Source of the DNA: Paenibacillus sp. JJ-223
Lineage (GTDB): Bacteria > Bacillota > Bacilli > Paenibacillales > Paenibacillaceae
Assembly: GCF_927798175.1 (NCBI RefSeq)
Contig: NZ_CAKMMP010000011.1
Span: forward strand, 124,001 to 188,000
Direction of reading: 5' to 3'
Length of the DNA: 64,000 bases
Shown one piece after another: positions 8,637 to 18,065 of the stretch. A program made the position numbers and the translations under genes. Under the pieces are notes generated by a model. That model searched no databases. It saw nothing but the letters and a program-made list of their open reading frames with translations, and was not told the DNA's origin. The first letter of the stretch is position 1. The number at the start of each line of letters is the position of its first letter.

Positions 8637-8703
8637 ATGCCGCATGGCAGGACTGCCGCAGAACTTGACCGTTCAATGATTTTCGGCCCTGATCATGCGG
8701 CAT
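8637..8703 (+). repeat. Long-loop inverted repeat after the HTH gene
   Basis: ATGCCGCATG (8637-8646) and CATGCGGCAT (8694-8703) are exact reverse complements separated by 47 bases and followed by TTTTA. It may be a weak terminator between the regulator and the transporter operon. The gene-free stretch 8581-8907 holds this element and the promoter below. Confidence 0.45.
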
Positions 8704-8763
8704 TTTAGCACGTTAAAGTGGTTAATTATGGTTAATCTATAAAAAAAATATTCCGGTTCTCTA

Positions 8764-8792
8764 TTTACAGAACCAATCCGCATTTCTATAAT
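8764..8792 (+). promoter_or_regulatory. Sigma-A promoter of the oligopeptide transporter operon
   Basis: TTTACA (8764-8769), a 17-base spacer and a perfect TATAAT (8787-8792), about 115 bases before the first gene of the operon. Confidence 0.75.
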
Positions 8793-8907
8793 AGGGCTTA
8801 TCGCTCTCATATCTGACTAAGTTCATAGGAATTATAAAAATTTAAACATCCTCAGACAAGGTTCAGGAGAGAGGAAAAATCGAAGATTGCAATCAAGGGA
8901 GGATACT

Positions 8908-10644
8908 ATGAAAACGAAGAAAGCTTCGATGTTGTCCACCATGTTTCTTAGCGGAGTGTTGTTGTTGTCCGCTTGCTCGGCAGGCAGCAGCTCCGGGTCC
9001 GAAACAGCCGGCTCATCCGGGAGTGCCGAAGGTTCGGCTGCCCAGACCCAATCCACTGCCGCCGTCGGCTTGGATGGACCTTATCAAGCCACCGATTTGA
9101 GCAAATTGCCGGCATCTGCCAAGGAACGTACGGACACGATCATTGTGGCATTGACGGATCCGAGCGGCGCATTCACTCCTTATTTTCACCAGAGCGGTTA
9201 TGACGGCAATGTTGCCTCACTGCTGTTTGCTTCGCTCGTCACCGTCGATCAACAAGGCTTGCCCGTGGCTGATCTGGCCGAAAGCTGGGATGTGTCGGAC
9301 GATCAGCTGACCTATACGTTCCATCTGCGCCCTGACTCCAAATTCAGCGACGGTTCGCCCCTAACCTCGGAAGACGTAGCCTTTACCTGGACCATTCTGC
9401 ACGATAAGGCCTATGACGGCGGATTTGATATCTTCTCGACCCACGTCAAAGGCGGGCAGGCCTATACGGACGGGAAAGCGGATCATATCGAGGGCATCAA
9501 AATCATTGATCCGCTAACGATCTCCGTTACGCTTGAGCAGCCCAACGCAACCGCTTTGTTGACACTTGGCTCGGAAGTGTTGTCCAAAGCCTACTACGGC
9601 AAAGAGTACAAATTCGGCCAACTCGACTACATCAAGCAGCTGCATGCCGCTCCAGTCGGCAACGGGCCGTACAAGTTGGATAAGTTCCTGCCCGGGCAGG
9701 AAGTGCGCTTCATTGCCAACGAGTATTACTACAAAGGTAAACCGAAAGCCGAGCGTTTTATTTACAAAACGTCCGAGGGGGATACCTGGCAATTCATCGA
9801 AACAGGCGAGATCGACTTTGCCGCGTTCACGGCCACCCAGGAGAACATCGATAAACTCAAATCGCTGCCATACCTGAATCTGCTGCCTTACACGCCAAGT
9901 ACATACGGGTATTTGCAGTTGAATCTGGAACATGAACAGCTGAAAGAAAAAGAGGTCCGCCAAGCGATTACCTACGGGCTTGATCGGCAATCGATCTATG
10001 TCGATGCCAACCAGGGAGCCGGTGCAGTAGCGAACATCCCGGCCTCCCCGATTTCGTGGTCCTATACGGAAGACGGCATCAATCCGTATGCCTATGATCC
10101 GGACAAAGCCAACCAGCTGCTGGATGAAGCGGGCTGGGTTCGCGGCGCGGACGGCATACGCGAAAAGAACGGCACCAAGCTGTCCTTGCACTTCCTCGGC
10201 ACCAAAAGCCCGGCAACCGATGTTTTCATTGCCGTAGCCAAGGAAAACTTCGAAGCGATCGGCATCCAGTTCCAGCCGGAAGTATTCGCCGACTTCAACG
10301 CGCTCGTCTCCAAAGTGGAGGGCGGAGATTATGACATGGCCTCCTTCTCGACTCCCATGCTGACTGACCCTTCCGAAGGGGTTTATCAATTCGTGGATGG
10401 CGAGATCAAGGGATATGACAATCCCAAAGTCAAGGAATTGTACCAAAAAGGGCTCGCCACGACAGACATCGAGGAACGCAAACAAGTCTACAAAGAGCTC
10501 TACCAGCTTCTGAACGATGAACTCCCCGTTATTTTCACCAGCTATCGCAAAACGGTATATGCCTATAACGGGCGCATCGAAGGGTTATCCGTCAGCCCGT
10601 TCCGCGGGATCGCGACCAGCCTGCCGGAATGGAGCTTGAAATAA
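8908..10644 (+). CDS. Oligopeptide ABC transporter substrate-binding lipoprotein
   Basis: A 578-residue lipoprotein of the SBP_bac_5 (OppA/DppE) family. The signal peptide ends in L-L-S-A-C with the lipid-anchored cysteine at residue 23, followed by a Ser/Gly/Ala linker. Family landmarks include LAESWDVSDDQLTYTFHLRP and DGSPLTSEDVAFTW, with GNGPYKLDKF in the middle and VRQAITYGLDRQSIY later. It binds peptides, or possibly nickel or another small ligand, outside the cell for the permeases that follow. The ATG at 8908 has AGGGAGG 7 bases upstream. A stem-loop separates it from the next gene. Confidence 0.92.
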   Translation: MKTKKASMLSTMFLSGVLLLSACSAGSSSGSETAGSSGSAEGSAAQTQSTAAVGLDGPYQATDLSKLPASAKERTDTIIVALTDPSGAFTPYFHQSGYDGNVASLLFASLVTVDQQGLPVADLAESWDVSDDQLTYTFHLRPDSKFSDGSPLTSEDVAFTWTILHDKAYDGGFDIFSTHVKGGQAYTDGKADHIEGIKIIDPLTISVTLEQPNATALLTLGSEVLSKAYYGKEYKFGQLDYIKQLHAAPVGNGPYKLDKFLPGQEVRFIANEYYYKGKPKAERFIYKTSEGDTWQFIETGEIDFAAFTATQENIDKLKSLPYLNLLPYTPSTYGYLQLNLEHEQLKEKEVRQAITYGLDRQSIYVDANQGAGAVANIPASPISWSYTEDGINPYAYDPDKANQLLDEAGWVRGADGIREKNGTKLSLHFLGTKSPATDVFIAVAKENFEAIGIQFQPEVFADFNALVSKVEGGDYDMASFSTPMLTDPSEGVYQFVDGEIKGYDNPKVKELYQKGLATTDIEERKQVYKELYQLLNDELPVIFTSYRKTVYAYNGRIEGLSVSPFRGIATSLPEWSLK

Positions 10645-10704
10645 GCGGGTCGCGTGAAGAAATGTCCTTCTAACGTTAACCGACCATATGCAACGCCAAA
10701 TCCG

Positions 10705-10742
10705 CGTCCCCTTCAGCCGTATCATCAAGACTGGAGGGGACG
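10705..10742 (+). terminator. Stem-loop between binding-protein and permease genes
   Basis: CGTCCCCTTCAG (10705-10716) pairs with CTGGAGGGGACG (10731-10742), 12 positions with one G-T wobble. There is no U-tract, so it probably attenuates or stabilises the mRNA rather than ending it. Confidence 0.6.
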
Positions 10743-10766
10743 TGCCGATAAGGAGCTGATATTGCC

Positions 10767-11723
10767 ATGAGCACATACGTCACCAAGCGATTGTCCTATA
10801 TGATTCTCATTCTTCTGGCAGCGTCGGTACTGATCTTCAGCCTGTACGCACTGACGCCGGGGGATTTCATCTCCAGCAACATCAAGCTCAGCCCGGAGCG
10901 AAAGGCGGAGCTTCGGGAAATTTACGGCCTGGACAAACCCGTTCTGGACAGGTACTTGACCTGGATGGGCAATGCGATGCGGGGCGAATTCGGTTATTCG
11001 CTGGCACAGCAGAAGCCCGTGCTTACGCTGTTCAACGAATATATCTGGAACTCGTTCCTGCTCGCCGCAGTGTCTACCTTCTTCACCTGGATTATAGCCG
11101 TCATTGTCGGGGTCATCGCGGCCTACAAACAGTATTCATGGTTCGATACGCTGGTGATGGTCGCCATATTCGCGGCCATGTCGGTACCGTCCTTTTTTAT
11201 CGGCCTGTTTCTGATCAAAATGCTGGCCGTCGATCTGAAATGGCTGCCGCCAGGGGGCATGATGACTACCGGAAGCAATGCGACGGGTATGGCCTACGTG
11301 CGGGAGGTCATTGAACATATGACACTCCCTGTCATTGTCATGACTTTGCTGGGCGTAGGGTCGTTAACCAGGTACTTCCGCAGCAACATGATCGAAGTTA
11401 TCCGGCAGGACTACATACGCACCGCCCGGGCCAAAGGACTGAAGGAAAACAAGGTGCTGTATACCCATGCCCTAAGGAATGCGCTCCTTCCGGCCATCAC
11501 GCTGGTAGGCTTCGAGCTGCCATCGCTGTTCGGCGGATCACTGATCATCGAACGAATCTTCAATTGGCCGGGCATCGGCCAGCTCTACATGCAGTCGTTT
11601 ACGCTGCGGGACTATCCGTTGCTGATGGGTTTCACCATGTTCATCGCCATTCTGACCGTGATCGGGACGCTTTTGTCGGACGTGCTCTACCATGTTGCCG
11701 ACCCGCGCGTCCGGCTGCAATAG
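10767..11723 (+). CDS. Oligopeptide ABC transporter permease (OppB/DppB type)
   Basis: A 318-residue inner-membrane permease with an N-terminal segment KRLSYMILILLAASVLIFSL typical of the OppB/DppB family, the motif GLDKPVLDRYLTWM, and the C-terminal coupling loop (DYIRTARAKGLKENKVLYTHALRNALLP, here in two parts around residue 215). Six membrane segments are expected. It pairs with the following permease. The start is preceded by AAGGAG but at a long 12-base distance, so translation may be moderate. Confidence 0.93.
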   Translation: MSTYVTKRLSYMILILLAASVLIFSLYALTPGDFISSNIKLSPERKAELREIYGLDKPVLDRYLTWMGNAMRGEFGYSLAQQKPVLTLFNEYIWNSFLLAAVSTFFTWIIAVIVGVIAAYKQYSWFDTLVMVAIFAAMSVPSFFIGLFLIKMLAVDLKWLPPGGMMTTGSNATGMAYVREVIEHMTLPVIVMTLLGVGSLTRYFRSNMIEVIRQDYIRTARAKGLKENKVLYTHALRNALLPAITLVGFELPSLFGGSLIIERIFNWPGIGQLYMQSFTLRDYPLLMGFTMFIAILTVIGTLLSDVLYHVADPRVRLQ

Positions 11724-11735
11724 GAGGTACACGCC

Positions 11736-12767
11736 ATGTCATTCCCCCCTATTAGCGGTTCCCGTGCGAAAAGCGGGCAGCTCCGCCAAACGCTGGCACA
11801 TGTCGAAGCCCCCCAAGCAGAGCCTGGACGGAAAGCACCCGGTTATGGCATCGAGCCCGGGCCGCAATCTCAGCCGAATTTGCCGCCGCAGTCGCGCAAG
11901 TCTTCCCTGTGGCGGATCGCGATCCGGCGATTGTCCAAAAACAAATTGGCCATGGCCGGCTTGATCGTCGTTGTTCTGATGTTTCTCGCCTGCTTCCTTG
12001 GGCCGCTGTTCTCTCCCTACACCGATAACAAAATCAACATGGCGGCCATGAAACAGGCGCCTAGCTTGCGTCACTGGCTCGGCACAGACGCGCTGGGCAG
12101 GGACGTGCTTACACGCGTGCTCATGGCCGGACGCATCTCATTGACGGTAGGACTCGCCTCCATGGTATTGTCCGTATTCATCGGTGCCTTGCTCGGTGCC
12201 ATCGCAGGTTATTACCGCGGCATCGTCGATCAAGTCATCATGCGCGTAGCCGACCTGCTGCTGACCATTCCGGGCCTGCCGCTGCTCTTCATCTTCGGAG
12301 CACTGCTCTCCGAATGGAAGGTGCCCCCGGAATCGCGAATGTACATCGTGATGCTTATGCTCAGTTTCGTCAACTGGCCCGGCATGGCCCGCATGATTCG
12401 CGGACAGATGCTGAGCCTGCGGGAGAGAGAATTCATGCAGGCAGCGGTAGTGCTTGGGCCGCGCGACCGACGCAAGCTGTTCCATCATTTGCTGCCAAAT
12501 ATCGTTCCACTGCTGATCGTTATGGCTACGCTTAGCATCGGCGGCTCGATTCTTAGCGAATCGGTCCTCAGCTTTTTCGGCTTGGGCGTTATGCCTCCGA
12601 CACCAACGTGGGGGAACATGATCGATGCAGCCAACAACATGATCGATTTCCAGACGCACCCTTGGTTATGGATTCCTCCCGGGTTATCCATCTTCCTCAC
12701 GGTCATTGCCATCAACATTTTCGGCGACGGCCTGCGCGACGTCCTGGATCCAAAACAGAAAAGGTAG
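11736..12767 (+). CDS. Oligopeptide ABC transporter permease (OppC/DppC type)
   Basis: A 343-residue permease. The first 60 residues are polar and Pro/Gln-rich, unusually long before membrane segment 1 (LAMAGLIVVVLMFLACFLGP); the rest follows OppC/DppC, with HWLGTDALGRDVLTRVL and the EAA-like loop REREFMQAAVVLGPRDRRKLF. AGGAGG lies 8 bases before the ATG, and the gene starts 12 bases after the first permease. With it, it forms the translocation pore. Confidence 0.93.
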   Translation: MSFPPISGSRAKSGQLRQTLAHVEAPQAEPGRKAPGYGIEPGPQSQPNLPPQSRKSSLWRIAIRRLSKNKLAMAGLIVVVLMFLACFLGPLFSPYTDNKINMAAMKQAPSLRHWLGTDALGRDVLTRVLMAGRISLTVGLASMVLSVFIGALLGAIAGYYRGIVDQVIMRVADLLLTIPGLPLLFIFGALLSEWKVPPESRMYIVMLMLSFVNWPGMARMIRGQMLSLREREFMQAAVVLGPRDRRKLFHHLLPNIVPLLIVMATLSIGGSILSESVLSFFGLGVMPPTPTWGNMIDAANNMIDFQTHPWLWIPPGLSIFLTVIAINIFGDGLRDVLDPKQKR

Positions 12768-12779
12768 GTGATTGCCGCG

Positions 12780-13763
12780 ATGGCCGGCATTTTGGAAATT
12801 GACCGCCTGGAAACGAAATTCCAGACGGAAGAAGGTCTTATTACCGCCGTCAACGGTGTAAGCCTTAGCGTACGCGAAGGCGAAACGGTGTGCATCGTCG
12901 GAGAATCGGGATGTGGGAAAAGCGTCACCGCCATGTCCGTCATGGGGCTGGTCGACGAACAGACAGGGCGCGTTACGCATGGCGAGATTCGTTTCTGCGG
13001 CAAAGATTTGCTGCGTGAGAGCAAGGCATCCCTTCGTCATATCCGCGGAAATGACATCTCCATGATTTTTCAGGAACCGATGTCTTCGTTGAATCCTGTG
13101 CTGAAAATCGGGCAGCAGCTTATGGAACCACTCAGGGTCCATCTGAAGCTGACGCGAGCGGAGGCCCGTGCACGTGCCATCGAGTTAATCCGGCAGGTAG
13201 GGATCTCGCGGCCCGAACAGATTGCCGACAGCTATCCCCATGAACTTAGCGGCGGCATGCTTCAGCGAATCATGATCGCCATGGCGGTCTCCTGCGGTCC
13301 CAAGCTATTGATTGCGGATGAGCCTACGACGGCGCTGGACGTAACTATCCAGGCACAAATTCTTGATATGCTCCGTACCATCAAATCCGAAACGGGCATG
13401 TCCATCCTGATGATCACCCATGATCTTGGAGTCGTTGCCGAGATGGCGGATTACGTGGTCGTCATGTATGCAGGCCAGGTGGTGGAAGAGGGAGAAGTCG
13501 TACAGCTGTTCGAAAATCCCAAGCATCCTTATACTCAGGGACTGCTCCGTTCGAAGCCCATTCTGAATCAGCGGCACGAGGAACTGTACTCGATTCCTGG
13601 TCAAGTCCCGGACCCGCTTTCCCTAACGGACTCCTGTCATTTCCATGATCGTTGCGGGCAGTGCATGCCCATCTGCCGGGAGCGCCCGCCGCGGCTGCGG
13701 GACGTGGGCCAAGGACAAAAAGCATCCTGCTGGCTCTATGAGGAGGTAAATGCCCATGAGTGA
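12780..13763 (+). CDS. Oligopeptide ABC transporter ATPase (OppD/DppD type)
   Basis: A 327-residue ATPase with Walker A G-E-S-G-C-G-K-S, signature L-S-G-G-M-L-Q-R, Walker B L-L-I-A-D-E-P-T-T-A-L-D, and the C-terminal oligopeptide/dipeptide domain with its cysteine cluster (HDRCGQCMPIC), which in relatives can hold an iron-sulfur cluster. The ATG at 12780 has AGGTAGG upstream; the frame also opens with GTG at 12768. It powers transport with the next ATPase, whose start overlaps the end of this gene. Confidence 0.94.
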   Translation: MAGILEIDRLETKFQTEEGLITAVNGVSLSVREGETVCIVGESGCGKSVTAMSVMGLVDEQTGRVTHGEIRFCGKDLLRESKASLRHIRGNDISMIFQEPMSSLNPVLKIGQQLMEPLRVHLKLTRAEARARAIELIRQVGISRPEQIADSYPHELSGGMLQRIMIAMAVSCGPKLLIADEPTTALDVTIQAQILDMLRTIKSETGMSILMITHDLGVVAEMADYVVVMYAGQVVEEGEVVQLFENPKHPYTQGLLRSKPILNQRHEELYSIPGQVPDPLSLTDSCHFHDRCGQCMPICRERPPRLRDVGQGQKASCWLYEEVNAHE

Positions 13764-14721
13764 GCCTCTGTTGGAAGTAAAACGCCTGAAGACGTATTTT
13801 CCGATCAAAAAAGGGCTGCTTAACCGCACGACCGGATACGTCAAAGCGGTGGACGACGTCAGCATTACGATCCGCCCGGGCGAAACCTTCGGCCTGGTTG
13901 GCGAATCCGGCAGCGGCAAAAGCACGGTTGGACGCACGATCGTTCGGCTGACGGATAAAACCGACGGACAGGTTCTGTTCAAGGGGGCAGACCTTCACGC
14001 CTTGTCTCCTCAAGACATCCGGCGGATTCGGCCCCGGCTGCAATTGATATTTCAAGATCCATACAGCTCCTTGAATCCCCGAATACGCATTGGGGACGCT
14101 ATCGGAGAAGCGCTGCTCGACCACGGACTGAGCGATGCTGGAAATGTACGCGACCAGGTTAAGGAAATATTGGAGGCATGCGGCCTTTCCGTCGCCCACA
14201 TCGACCGCTTTCCGCATGAATTTTCGGGCGGTCAACGACAGCGGATCGGCATTGCGAGAGCTTTGGTACTGAATCCCGACCTGATCATTGCCGACGAGCC
14301 GGTATCCGCGCTGGACGTTTCGATCCAGGCGCAAATCATCAATTTGTTCAAACGGCAGCAGCAACAACGGGGCCTTTCCTACCTGTTCATCTCCCATGAC
14401 TTGAGCGTCGTAGAACATCTCTGCAACCGCATCGGCGTGATGTACCTGGGTTCCATGGTGGAAACGGCGAGCCGGGACGATCTGTTTCGCAACCCGCTTC
14501 ATCCATATACCAAAGCCTTGCTGTCGGCAGTGCCCCTGCCGATTCCCAAGCTCAAAAGGGAACGCATCGTGCTGCAAGGAGACATCCCCAGTCCGGTCAA
14601 CCCGCCGGCTGGCTGCAAATTCCATACCCGCTGCCCGTGGGCACAGGAAGTTTGCTCGCAGCAAGTGCCCGAGTACCGAAATGCCGGCAGCGATCACTGG
14701 GTAGCCTGCCATTTGGTATAG
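13756..14721 (+). CDS. Oligopeptide ABC transporter ATPase (OppF/DppF type)
   Basis: A 321-residue ATPase with Walker A G-E-S-G-S-G-K-S, signature F-S-G-G-Q-R-Q-R, Walker B L-I-I-A-D-E-P-V-S-A-L-D and a C-terminal cysteine-containing domain (HTRCPWAQEVC). I place the start at 13756, where AGGAGG is 9 bases upstream; an ATG six bases earlier is only 3 bases from that site. It overlaps the preceding gene by 8 bases and closes the five-gene operon. Confidence 0.94.
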   Translation: MSEPLLEVKRLKTYFPIKKGLLNRTTGYVKAVDDVSITIRPGETFGLVGESGSGKSTVGRTIVRLTDKTDGQVLFKGADLHALSPQDIRRIRPRLQLIFQDPYSSLNPRIRIGDAIGEALLDHGLSDAGNVRDQVKEILEACGLSVAHIDRFPHEFSGGQRQRIGIARALVLNPDLIIADEPVSALDVSIQAQIINLFKRQQQQRGLSYLFISHDLSVVEHLCNRIGVMYLGSMVETASRDDLFRNPLHPYTKALLSAVPLPIPKLKRERIVLQGDIPSPVNPPAGCKFHTRCPWAQEVCSQQVPEYRNAGSDHWVACHLV

Positions 14722-14809
14722 GCCTCCTCATCGACTTGTTTCGTGCAATGGTCAAGGGCGCTTCGAGGGTCCGATCCATTGAACTCCCACCGCAGCGCAG
14801 ATTCCGAAA

Positions 14810-14850
14810 AAGGCCGCTTAATCATGCTCTATGCATGATTAAGCGGCCTT
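14810..14850. terminator. Terminator between the opp-type operon and the lactonase gene
   Basis: A perfect 17-bp stem (14810-14826 with 14834-14850, 7-base loop) with A-rich and T-rich flanks lies between two convergent transcription units and can serve both. Confidence 0.85.
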
Positions 14851-14935
14851 TCTTCAATCCAAATGCACCCGAACAGCATAACATGTTCTGCAATCCATTC
14901 CATTCGCGCCTGTTCTATTCATGTCAAGGTTCACG

Positions 14936-15994
14936 TCAAACGACGGGCACGATGCACACCGGGCGCGGTATCTCCAGCTTGAACCCGTTATGGGTCAACC
15001 TTCCGTCCTCCTCATCCATTCGGAAGCCTACAATGCTGTCGGTATCCTGATTGGCCACGAGCAGAATGCCTCCGGGCAAAAGGTTGAAGTTTCGCGGCGT
15101 CCGGCCGATCGTGGATGTCCATTGCGCTGCTTCCAGCTTTCCGGTTTCCTGGTCGATGTGATAGAGCACGATGCTGTCGTCGCCGCGATTGGACGCGTAC
15201 AGGAATCGTCCGCATGCCGATACGCGAATATCGGCTGCCGTTCCCGTGCCGTCATGCCCTTCAGGCAGTGTGGAGACATGTTGGATGACCGAAAATTCTC
15301 CCCTGCGAAGGTCGTACAAATACGCGGAAACCGTGTTGTTCAGTTCATTGACGGCATATGCCCACTTTTCGCTCGGATGGAACACAAGATGCCTTGGACC
15401 TGAACCAGGCGGCTGCTTGAGCTCGCGGTGGGTAACAAGGCGTCCCTCCTCATCCAGCCGATAGACGATCATTTGATCCAATCCCAGATCGCACACCACG
15501 GCGTATTGGCCAGACGGGTCAGGCTGGATGGAATGCGCATGCGGGCCTTCCTGACGCTCTTTGCTCTCCCCGCTGCCGACATGCTGCACCATTGCGCTCA
15601 TTTCATCCAGCGTACCTTGATCCCCGACCGGAAACACGTTGACGCTGCCGCTTCCGTAATTGGAGGTCAGGACCCATCGACCATCGCGAGTGACCGACAC
15701 GTAACAAGGGGACGATCCTTCCGTACGTTTACGATCCATCAAATGAAGCTCGCTCGTCGCCGGGTCGCGGCGGTACACGAACAATTCGCCCTCCTCCGTT
15801 TCACTCGCCGCATACAGGCAGTCGGCCTTCGGGCAGAGCGCAAGATACGAAGGGTTGTCCACGCCTTGCATCCAGTTGACCACTCTCATTTCGCCCGTGT
15901 CATTATTCAAGGCGCACAGGTAGATTCCCGGCTGATCGGCAGAAGCATACGTCCCTACATAAAATAACGTCTCATTGTAGATTGACTGTTCCAT
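14936..15994 (-). CDS. Lactonase-family seven-bladed propeller protein
   Basis: A 352-residue cytoplasmic protein of the lactonase family (PF10282, 6-phosphogluconolactonase/YkgB type). Characteristic pieces are YVGTYASADQPGIYLC at the start, NPSYLALCP, PCYVSVTRDGRWVLTSNYGSG and GPRHLVFHPSEKWAYAVNELN. Some family members hydrolyse 6-phosphogluconolactone; others have unrelated roles, so the reaction is not certain. GGAGAGGG precedes the ATG. It is divergent from an AraC regulator. Confidence 0.88.
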   Translation of the reverse strand: MEQSIYNETLFYVGTYASADQPGIYLCALNNDTGEMRVVNWMQGVDNPSYLALCPKADCLYAASETEEGELFVYRRDPATSELHLMDRKRTEGSSPCYVSVTRDGRWVLTSNYGSGSVNVFPVGDQGTLDEMSAMVQHVGSGESKERQEGPHAHSIQPDPSGQYAVVCDLGLDQMIVYRLDEEGRLVTHRELKQPPGSGPRHLVFHPSEKWAYAVNELNNTVSAYLYDLRRGEFSVIQHVSTLPEGHDGTGTAADIRVSACGRFLYASNRGDDSIVLYHIDQETGKLEAAQWTSTIGRTPRNFNLLPGGILLVANQDTDSIVGFRMDEEDGRLTHNGFKLEIPRPVCIVPVV

Positions 15995-16232
15995 CGCGTA
16001 CCCTCTCCTTTGTCTGTCTTTTATCTAAAAACATCTGATCTCTATCCCCCGACGAACCCCATAACTTATGTCTGTCCATTAAAAGTCCACCGGCAATCTT
16101 GGCTGTTATGTATTTACCCATCCCAGGTCCATATGCTTCATCCTGATCGATTTTCATCCCCGCTTCATGCCCATGATAACGCGATCGGTTTGGGGATTGA
16201 CTCCGCCGCCGCGCCATTACCATAATACAAGT

Positions 16233-17135
16233 ATGAAACCATATGACAAACTTCTCGCCATGCGCAAATCGGACGGATTTCACCTGCAAAAGCTGATCGT
16301 TCTGCCTGACCCGCTGCTGCAAGAAGCCTCCGGCCATCCCGTTACCGCCGGACTGCACGTGACCGATATCGGGTATTTCCACAAGGCAGAGCACCATTAC
16401 CGCAATCGTCCTGCCGGTTGCCCTTCCCATATCATCATGTATTGTGCCGAGGGCACAGGATGGTATTCCGTCGGTGGGAGCGAGCGGCATGAGGTGAATG
16501 CAGGCAATCTGGTTGTTCTCCCTGCCAACATGGCTCACGTGTACGGGGCGCATGCGTCCGAACCTTGGAGCATCTACTGGGTTCACTTGCGCGGCACCCT
16601 GTCGAACAATTACATCGAGCCGTTGTTGAACGAAGGCGTGACCGCCATGGCTCCCGCCAAAACGCAAAAATGGCTTGAACTTTTTCACGAATGTTACGGT
16701 ACATTGGAGACCGGTTACTCGATGCAAACGATGATGTATGCCTCCCAGATCGCCGGATACATGCTCGGCATGCTCGCATACGGCTCCGGGACAGATCATG
16801 AGTCAATGAGCAGCAAACGGGCAGCCGAGAAATCGGTGCAATACATGCTCCAGCATCTCGAAGGCGCGGTCAGTCTCAAGGAACTAGCGGCTCAAGCCCG
16901 CCTGTCCGTCCCTCATTATTCGCAATTGTTCAAGCAGGCGACCGGTTACTCGCCCATCGACTATTATTTGCGGCTCAAAATCCAGCATTCCTGCCGCTAC
17001 CTTGATTTTACCGATTGGACGGTCAAACAGATCAGCTCGGAGCTCGGGTTCAAGGACCCCTACTACTTTTCCCGTCTATTCAGCAAAATGATGGGCCGTT
17101 CGCCTACCGAATATCGCAACAAATCGAAAGGATAA
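16233..17135 (+). CDS. AraC family transcriptional regulator
   Basis: About 300 residues: an N-terminal cupin-type sensing domain (GTGWYSVGGSERHEVNAG and VLPANMAHVYGA) and two C-terminal helix-turn-helix motifs, the second ending in the AraC signature (SELGFKDPYYFSRLFSKMMG then SPTEYR). Such proteins usually control carbohydrate genes. The start is uncertain because no good ribosome site precedes 16167, 16233 or 16260; 16233 gives the usual family length. It is divergent from the lactonase-family gene, a possible target. Confidence 0.88.
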   Translation: MKPYDKLLAMRKSDGFHLQKLIVLPDPLLQEASGHPVTAGLHVTDIGYFHKAEHHYRNRPAGCPSHIIMYCAEGTGWYSVGGSERHEVNAGNLVVLPANMAHVYGAHASEPWSIYWVHLRGTLSNNYIEPLLNEGVTAMAPAKTQKWLELFHECYGTLETGYSMQTMMYASQIAGYMLGMLAYGSGTDHESMSSKRAAEKSVQYMLQHLEGAVSLKELAAQARLSVPHYSQLFKQATGYSPIDYYLRLKIQHSCRYLDFTDWTVKQISSELGFKDPYYFSRLFSKMMGRSPTEYRNKSKG

Positions 17136-17227
17136 ATGGCAGCAACCTTTTGAATCCAAGGTTCGTCTAAAGGGGCAAATAGCTTTTAGTTAAAGGGATA
17201 TCCCCTGGAAAAGAGAGGCGAACCTCA

Positions 17228-17911
17228 ATGAAAAAGAACATTTTAGCCACAGTTGCCGCTGGAGCACTGCTTACCATTTCGCTGGGCGCCGGTCCGATTC
17301 ATGCCGATCAGGCCAAATTCACCGATATTCAGGGTCTCGCCGGAGCGGACAAGATCGAATCGCTGCATCAGGACGGCCGGATCAAGGGCATCACCGACTC
17401 CCTGTTCAAACCAGGGCAGCAGCTCACCACCGCTCAAGGCATACAACTTATTGCGGATGGACTGGACCTCAATCTCGATGCCATCCGTTTCGTCAAACAG
17501 CCGCTGCCAAGCGACAGGTTCTCGAAGGTGCTCGACGGGGTATGGTATAGCGACGCTTTTATCCGCGCCCAATATAATGGAATCCAGCTTGAAGCCGACA
17601 TCGATCCGCCCCAGCCGCTGACGCGCGAGCAGTTCACCATGTTCCTGATGCAAGGCATCGAGAGCAAAGGTGCTCTCCCCATGATCAAAATCAATCCGCT
17701 CGACGTTGCTGACGAAGATGAGATTACGCCAAGTTATCAGGGAGCCATCCAGCGTTCCCTCGTATTCAAAATCAATACCCTTGACGAGAACGGCAAGTTC
17801 AATCCCAAACAAACGGTCACCCGCGCCGAAGCCGCGGTCATGATGTACAACGCGATCAAACACATGGAGAGCTTCCATGCGCCTCAAATTCCGGAAATGC
17901 CGGAAAAATAA
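17228..17911 (+). CDS. Secreted protein with SLH-like repeats
   Basis: A 227-residue protein with a clear signal peptide (MKKNILATVAAGALLTISLG, cleavage near H-A-D at about residue 27). The mature protein consists almost wholly of degenerate S-layer-homology repeats: one near 33-75 (I-K-G-I-T-D-S-L-F-K-P-G-Q-Q-L-T-T-A-Q), a middle one with LTREQFTMFLM, and a third near 175-215 (NGKFNPKQTVTRAEAAVMMYNAI). No enzyme domain is present, so it may be a small wall-associated protein. It is monocistronic and ends at a hairpin terminator. Confidence 0.8.
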   Translation: MKKNILATVAAGALLTISLGAGPIHADQAKFTDIQGLAGADKIESLHQDGRIKGITDSLFKPGQQLTTAQGIQLIADGLDLNLDAIRFVKQPLPSDRFSKVLDGVWYSDAFIRAQYNGIQLEADIDPPQPLTREQFTMFLMQGIESKGALPMIKINPLDVADEDEITPSYQGAIQRSLVFKINTLDENGKFNPKQTVTRAEAAVMMYNAIKHMESFHAPQIPEMPEK

Positions 17912-17993
17912 CGAGGCAAAGCGATGCTTTAATCGATCCATGATACGTGGACAACGCGTCCCGACAAAAGCAATCAAAAAAACGCAAACAAAA

Positions 17994-18038
17994 CGCAAAC
18001 AACCGCAATTCCATTAACGGACTTGCGGTTTGTTTGCG
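17994..18038. terminator. Terminator after the SLH-like gene
   Basis: CGCAAACAACCGCAA (17994-18008) pairs with 18023-18038 with a single bulged base and a 14-base loop. It lies between convergent genes and may serve both strands. Confidence 0.75.
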
Positions 18039-18065
18039 TATCAAGGGTTATATACGTCTCTTGAA

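Noticed and set aside
13462..14712. Minus-strand open frame of 416 codons
   Set aside because: Antisense to the two oligopeptide ATPase genes, which carry all Walker motifs.
17195..17204. GGGATATCCC palindrome before the SLH-like gene
   Set aside because: Only 10 bases and close to the ribosome site; no further support for an operator.
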